Translations under genes and position numbers: made by a program | Notes under the pieces: generated by a model | The model's input: only the letters and a program-made list of their open reading frames with translations | What the model was told of the DNA's origin: nothing | The model's database searches: none | Assembly: GCF_030272615.1 (NCBI RefSeq) | Contig: NC_081411.1 | Span: 829,888,160-829,952,159 of the forward strand | Direction: 5' to 3' | Length of the DNA: 64,000 bases | DNA from: Cryptomeria japonica | Taxonomy: Eukaryota > Streptophyta > Pinopsida > Cupressales > Cupressaceae | Shown here: one piece after another, positions 59,769 through 64,000 of the stretch | How positions within the stretch are numbered: the first letter of the stretch is position 1 | Layout of the letters: each line of letters starts with the position of its first letter

Positions 59769-62206
59769 TCTCCCTCTTCCTCTCTCAAGCTATTGGTTCA
59801 AAATTACATACTAAAGATTCTAATGCTACTCAACATGTCATTACAACAACCATAATGAGAAAAAACAAAAAAAGATCATTTGATAAGAAAAACAAGTAAG
59901 TCATTAAATGTTAGTAGAAAAACAATAAGTAAAGCATTAAAGAGGCGAGAAAAAATAGAGGAACCTAACAATAATTCTCTTTAGGAATTCTTGGGTAGAC
60001 TACCATGCAAAGATAAGGTTGTTGTTGATGCACTAAGAACATTAATTGAAAATTTTTGGCATGACAACCCAAGAGTTTCACCCAACCAAAGAGATGTTGT
60101 TAGAAGGTGAATCGGTTCTACAAATCATGAGCCACATGCAAAACACTATTTGGATATGACTCAAACTAAATTTTTTGAAATATTCCTTCAAAAGTTTCCT
60201 CAAATAAGAATTTCTCAAAGATTTTTTGAAATGGAAAAACCTTGTTATATTAAGATTAATCGTGTACACACCACATGTTGTTGTAGGATGGATATTGAAT
60301 ATTCCATGCACTATGATATTTTTCATCATATTTGTTCTACTTTACACACTAACGATGTTTTGCAGGAATGAAATATACAAGCACCTCCTAAGTCTGTAAG
60401 AGAATTTATTTCAAGTGTGCTATGTAATAGACATGATGGTTGCATTTATTATAAGATGTCTTGTTTGGAAGGTTTTTGTGCTATATGTGGTGGTTTGCAA
60501 CATTTACCAAGATGCGCACATTTGGAGAGAACACATGAAATTGGTAGGAAACTAGTTTCTTCTGGAAAATACAAGACATCCACATATGGAGTTAAAGATG
60601 GAAAAGATTTGAAGAGATTTGAGCTAGTGAAAAATGATATATGTGTAGCCAAATTTATGAAAATGTTTCAAGAGACTAGTTTATGAGTAAATAATGCATA
60701 CACATAGATCTCGATGGTTAGATGAGAAATTCAAGTTATGTAAGGACATATTTCCTCTTGGCACCATTGTCTCTATCATTGATTTTTTTGAAAATTATAT
60801 ACTATAACCTCAAAATGAAGTGCAATCTATGTATTATCATTCTACACAAGTTTCTATTTTTGTACACATAGCAGTCATGCATGCAGATGATAGCATAGAG
60901 GAGGATAGAAAGGTTGTAAGAGATTATCACTTCTACATAAGTGATGATCGTACTCATTCATCGAAGTTTGTACAAGGATGCTTTAAAGTTTTCTATGATA
61001 GTTTAAGGGAAAGGAACATATGATACAACCAACACTTAATATGGCCAAATAATTGCACCGCACAATTCAAGAATGCAATGATGTTTTATTGGTTGACAAG
61101 GATGCATATGACAAGTGATGTACAGTAATTTTGGAATTTCACTAAGGTTGGACATGGTAAGCGAGAGCACAATGGTGCAAGAGCATGTGTAATAATAGAG
61201 CAGATAAAATTCAATTTTATTGTTAATGTCTGCTTGTATAGGTATTCTTAAGAAAAGGTAGTTCCACATGAATAAACTGAAGAGCCCTAGCTAGAGAAGA
61301 ATTGAAGTACGAGGGTGGTGCTAAATTGATAGATGCAGAAACAATTGTGTGATGGTGTAAGTCTATGATGGATCTAGGTAATCCAGGTACGTCAATCGTT
61401 CATAGATATTTTTGGTTGATCACTGAATCTAACATTGAAAACTATCTAGATTGTTGTACAGTTGTAGGACCGAGTGACATGCACTCATTTATGAGTTCAA
61501 ATTCAAGTTCACTAGTAATTTATACGAGACAGATGGTATGTTTTTTCTCTTCATGCATGTATTGTTTGTGGGAAGAATGTGAATCACAAGAGTGGGTTGA
61601 CAAATGGTCTTGTAGATGATTGGTTCTTATTGATACATATCAAATTCCCAAAACACTACAATTGAGCCAGATGAAGACATCAACGGATTTTGACCTTGTA
61701 TCTGACCTAGTGGATTCAAGTGATTTTTTGAGTTAATTTTTATGCAAGTATTCATTTTGGTTCATTTTGTTGTACATCATACTTTATTTTTGGTATTAAT
61801 TAACACTTTATAAAATGCAGGTCATGTGTATGTAGTTGTTGCAAAAGAGAACAATGAAGAAGGAACAAATTACTATTTGTGTCATTGTGTTGAGCCAAAA
61901 AGAAAATTGACAACCACAATCATTTTTGGAGAGGGTATTGAGTACCCAATAGGGTCTGTTGTCATGACAGGAACATGGCTTAGGAGATACCCTATCAAGA
62001 ATTCTGATGTTTGGTTGTTTGAGGACTTTGAAACACACAGACATATTCTTCATTTCTCTAACCTTGTTGTTGCAACAAATATTCATTTGATGAAGTATTG
62101 TGGTAGACCTCATAACAAGATTTTATGGAAAGTTCATGAATCTGACCACAAGGCAATACTTGACACAATATGGGTTAGATCTGATCATGAAGGCTCACTT
62201 GATTGA
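58640..62206 (+). pseudogene. multi-exon gene of an unrecognised Cys-rich family, degraded
   Basis: Exon-like pieces with splice signals: about 58,640-58,791 (CTICGSRCQAH, MDMVFSHEP), 58,903-58,965, 59,071-59,148 (LTRDELSQIDDITLSVVDFG), 59,280-59,351 (basic, KTPKHRKK), about 59,458-59,524, about 59,870-60,683, 60,690-61,190, 61,275-61,735 and 61,821-62,206. The long exon reads FWHDNPRVSPNQRDVVRR, KHYLDMTQTKFFEIFLQKFP, TTCCCRMDIEY, FCAICGGLQHLPRC. Next come NNCTAQFKNAMMFYWL and WNFTKVGHGK..HNGA, then RYPIKNSDVWLFEDFETHRH. I recall uncharacterised plant proteins with these blocks but cannot name a function; a domesticated transposase is possible. Stops (for example about 59,980 and 60,112) and a shift near 60,690 break it. 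Confidence 0.55.
59564..59786. repeat. CT/TC microsatellite
   Basis: About 220 bases of CT and CCT repeats, nearly perfect (CT)n from about 59,692 to 59,764. It lies in an intron of the degraded gene, just before an exon-like segment. ORFs here (poly Leu-Ser or Arg-Glu) are artefacts. Confidence 0.95.
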
Positions 62207-62272
62207 TTCTATAGTTCAGAGTAGAATGATTTTGAGAATTTTGTATATATCATTGACGAATTGTTCTTTATT

Positions 62273-62530
62273 CATTTTTTGTATATATAAATGCCCATGA
62301 GCTGATTTTTACGTGTTTAGGGGCATAATTTTGTATATTTAAATGGCAATGAGCTGATTTGTACATATGTAGATGCCAAATTTTGTATATTAAAATGGTG
62401 ATGAGCTGAATCGCACATATTGTAATGAAAAATTTTGTATAAAATCTCATGAGATGATTTGTAAGACAATTTTTTGTATATTCAAATAGCCAAGAGCTGA
62501 ATTGACCATATTTAGAGGCAAATTTTTGAA
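62273..62530. repeat. ~50-bp tandem repeats
   Basis: Five diverged units sharing ATGAGCTGATTTGTACAT, then ATTTTGTATATTTAAATGG. Spacing of the GCTGATT core is about 43 to 52 bases. They lie just after the end of the degraded gene. Confidence 0.8.
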
Positions 62531-62724
62531 TAATATGTGACAATGTTTTGAGTTTATGTGATGTGATAAGGTCAATCATGAGAATTCTTGATTCTTCTAT
62601 AATCATGGAGAATTATTTGAGTCATTATCGGGTCATAGGGGTCATAGATTGAGTCTAGATATAATTTGAGCAAAAATTGTCATTATTGTCAAAAAAGTTG
62701 TCAAGTAACTTGTACATTGCATCG

Positions 62725-63900
62725 GTGGGGTATGACTCTCAAAATTTTGATGCTTTGGGATGCATGAGAGGAGCATTCCTAGAATAAACCTGCCCACTTA
62801 GATGTGCTTGTGATGTTGGTTTGTGCACATGATGAACCGAATCAATTCTAGCCTATCTTGCAAATAACGATTTTTGCATTAGGCAAAAAAATGCTACGAA
62901 TTGAAAATGGCTCCAAGTTGTCAAAAACCGATATAGTCCATTGTAGAGGATCCTCACATGACCCGACAAGTTTAAATGGATTGATCATATGTGTCCTACA
63001 TTGGAAGAAACAATCTGTCAAAGTTTGACAAGTTTTTGGACTCAAGGCACTTGAGAGATCGTGCCGGTAGGGTATGACTCTCAACATTCTGGCACTTTGG
63101 GATGCATGAGAGGAGCATGCCTAGCATAAACCTACCCAACTAGACATGCTCATGATTTTGGTTTGTGCACATGACGAACTGAATCAATTCTAGCCTATCC
63201 TGCAACTTTGCATTGCTTGCAACTGATGGTTTTGCAGTAGGCAAAAAAATTCTACCAATTGAAAATGGCTCTAAGTCATGAAAAACTGACATATGAAATT
63301 GTAGAAGAGCCTCATGTGACCCCATAGGTTCAAATGGATTGATCATATGTGTCTTGGATTGGAAGAAATTGTCTGTTAAAGTTTGACAAGTTTTTTTGAC
63401 TCAGGGAACTTGAGAGATCATGCCAGTAGGGTGTGACTCTCAACATTCTAGCACTTTGGGATGCATGAGAGGAGAATGTCTAGTGTAAAACTTCCCACAT
63501 GGACACGCTCGTGATTTTGGTTTGTGCACATGATGAACAAAACCAATTCTAGCCTATATTGCAACTTTGCATTGCATGCAATTGACAGTTTTTGTTGTAG
63601 GCGAAAAAAATGCTACCAATTGAAAATGGTTTTGAGTCATCAAAAATTGAGATAGGTCATTGTAGAGGAGCCTCATGCAACCCCACAGGTTCAAATGTAT
63701 CAATCATATGTGCCTTGGGTTAGAATAAATAGTCTGTCAAAGTTTGACAATTTGTTGGACTCAGGGCACTTGAGATATCGCGCTAGTAGGGTATGACTCT
63801 CGACGTTCTGGCGCTTTGGGATGCATGAGAGGAGCATGCCTAGTGTAAACCTGCCCACCCGAATGCGCTTGTGATGTCAATTTGTGCACATGACAACCAA
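62725..63900. repeat. ~360-bp satellite-like tandem array
   Basis: TATGACTCTC recurs at 62,731, 63,073, 63,432 (as TGTGACTCTC) and 63,792, giving spacings of 342, 359 and 360 bases. Each unit holds TTTGGGATGCATGAGAGGAG, TGGTTTGTGCACATGA, TCAATTCTAGCCTAT, AATTGAAAATGG and TCAAAGTTTGACAA in the same order. The fourth unit breaks off near 63,900, after which AT-rich sequence runs to the window end. Three units plus a partial one. Confidence 0.9.
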
Positions 63901-64000
63901 AATTTGACCATTGCGAGCATGAGGGTGCTCTCACACCACACACATATTGTTGTTTATATTCATATTGTCGATTTTTGTTGTTTATACTCATATTGTTGAT

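Noticed and set aside
59487-59899. ORFs of Leu-Ser and Arg-Glu repeats
   Set aside because: Products of the CT microsatellite on either strand.

Overview
The window looks like repeat-dominated nuclear DNA of a seed plant, most likely a conifer. The evidence is the AT-rich intergenic sequence, several very long nested LTR retrotransposons, and broken copies of a terpene synthase whose C-terminal half (WW-start alpha domain, QGRDMM, SAISCYM, LKELTREFLKP) resembles gymnosperm TPS-d3 enzymes. The species cannot be named from sequence alone. I see no intact protein-coding gene; every recognisable reading frame is broken.

Layout. (1) 1 to about 11,185, minus strand: the 5' part of a Tat-lineage Ty3/gypsy element. 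Its gag, protease, archaeal-type RNase H, RT and RNase H lie in a single frame (5267 to 1). A tRNA-Arg-type primer binding site (5445-5462) and promoter-like LTR sequence follow, and then a 1.2-kilocodon ORF of unknown function (10051 to 6410) that may lie inside a giant LTR. (2) 11,186-11,793: fragment of another LTR element. (3) 11,800-12,860: terpene synthase fragment with an internal deletion. (4) 13,330-13,945 and 25,027-25,105: L1-type LINE endonuclease fragment split by a complete chromovirus (13,946-25,021, minus strand, TSD TCCAA), whose 5' LTR carries a further insertion. (5) 25,136-25,290 and 26,185-29,324: a single terpene synthase exon, then a multi-exon terpene synthase pseudogene. 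(6) 29,515-56,301: a nest of two related 4.5-kb LTRs lying 23 bp apart. The first is a solo LTR (TSD TCATA). The second is interrupted by a complete 17.7-kb Tat-lineage element (35,218-52,899, TSD CTATT) that carries an antisense plant-mobile-domain ORF. (7) 58,640-62,206: a degenerate multi-exon gene of an unrecognised Cys-rich family. (8) 62,273-62,530 and 62,725-end: a ~50-bp minisatellite and a ~360-bp satellite-like tandem array.

The insertions give a relative order. The LINE fragment predates the chromovirus; the 4.5-kb LTR B predates the 17.7-kb Tat element. Almost all premature stops in the elements and in the terpene synthase sit where Gln or Arg would be expected (TAG/TAA/TGA), and frameshifts are rare. 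This fits long-term cytosine methylation and deamination rather than indel-driven decay.
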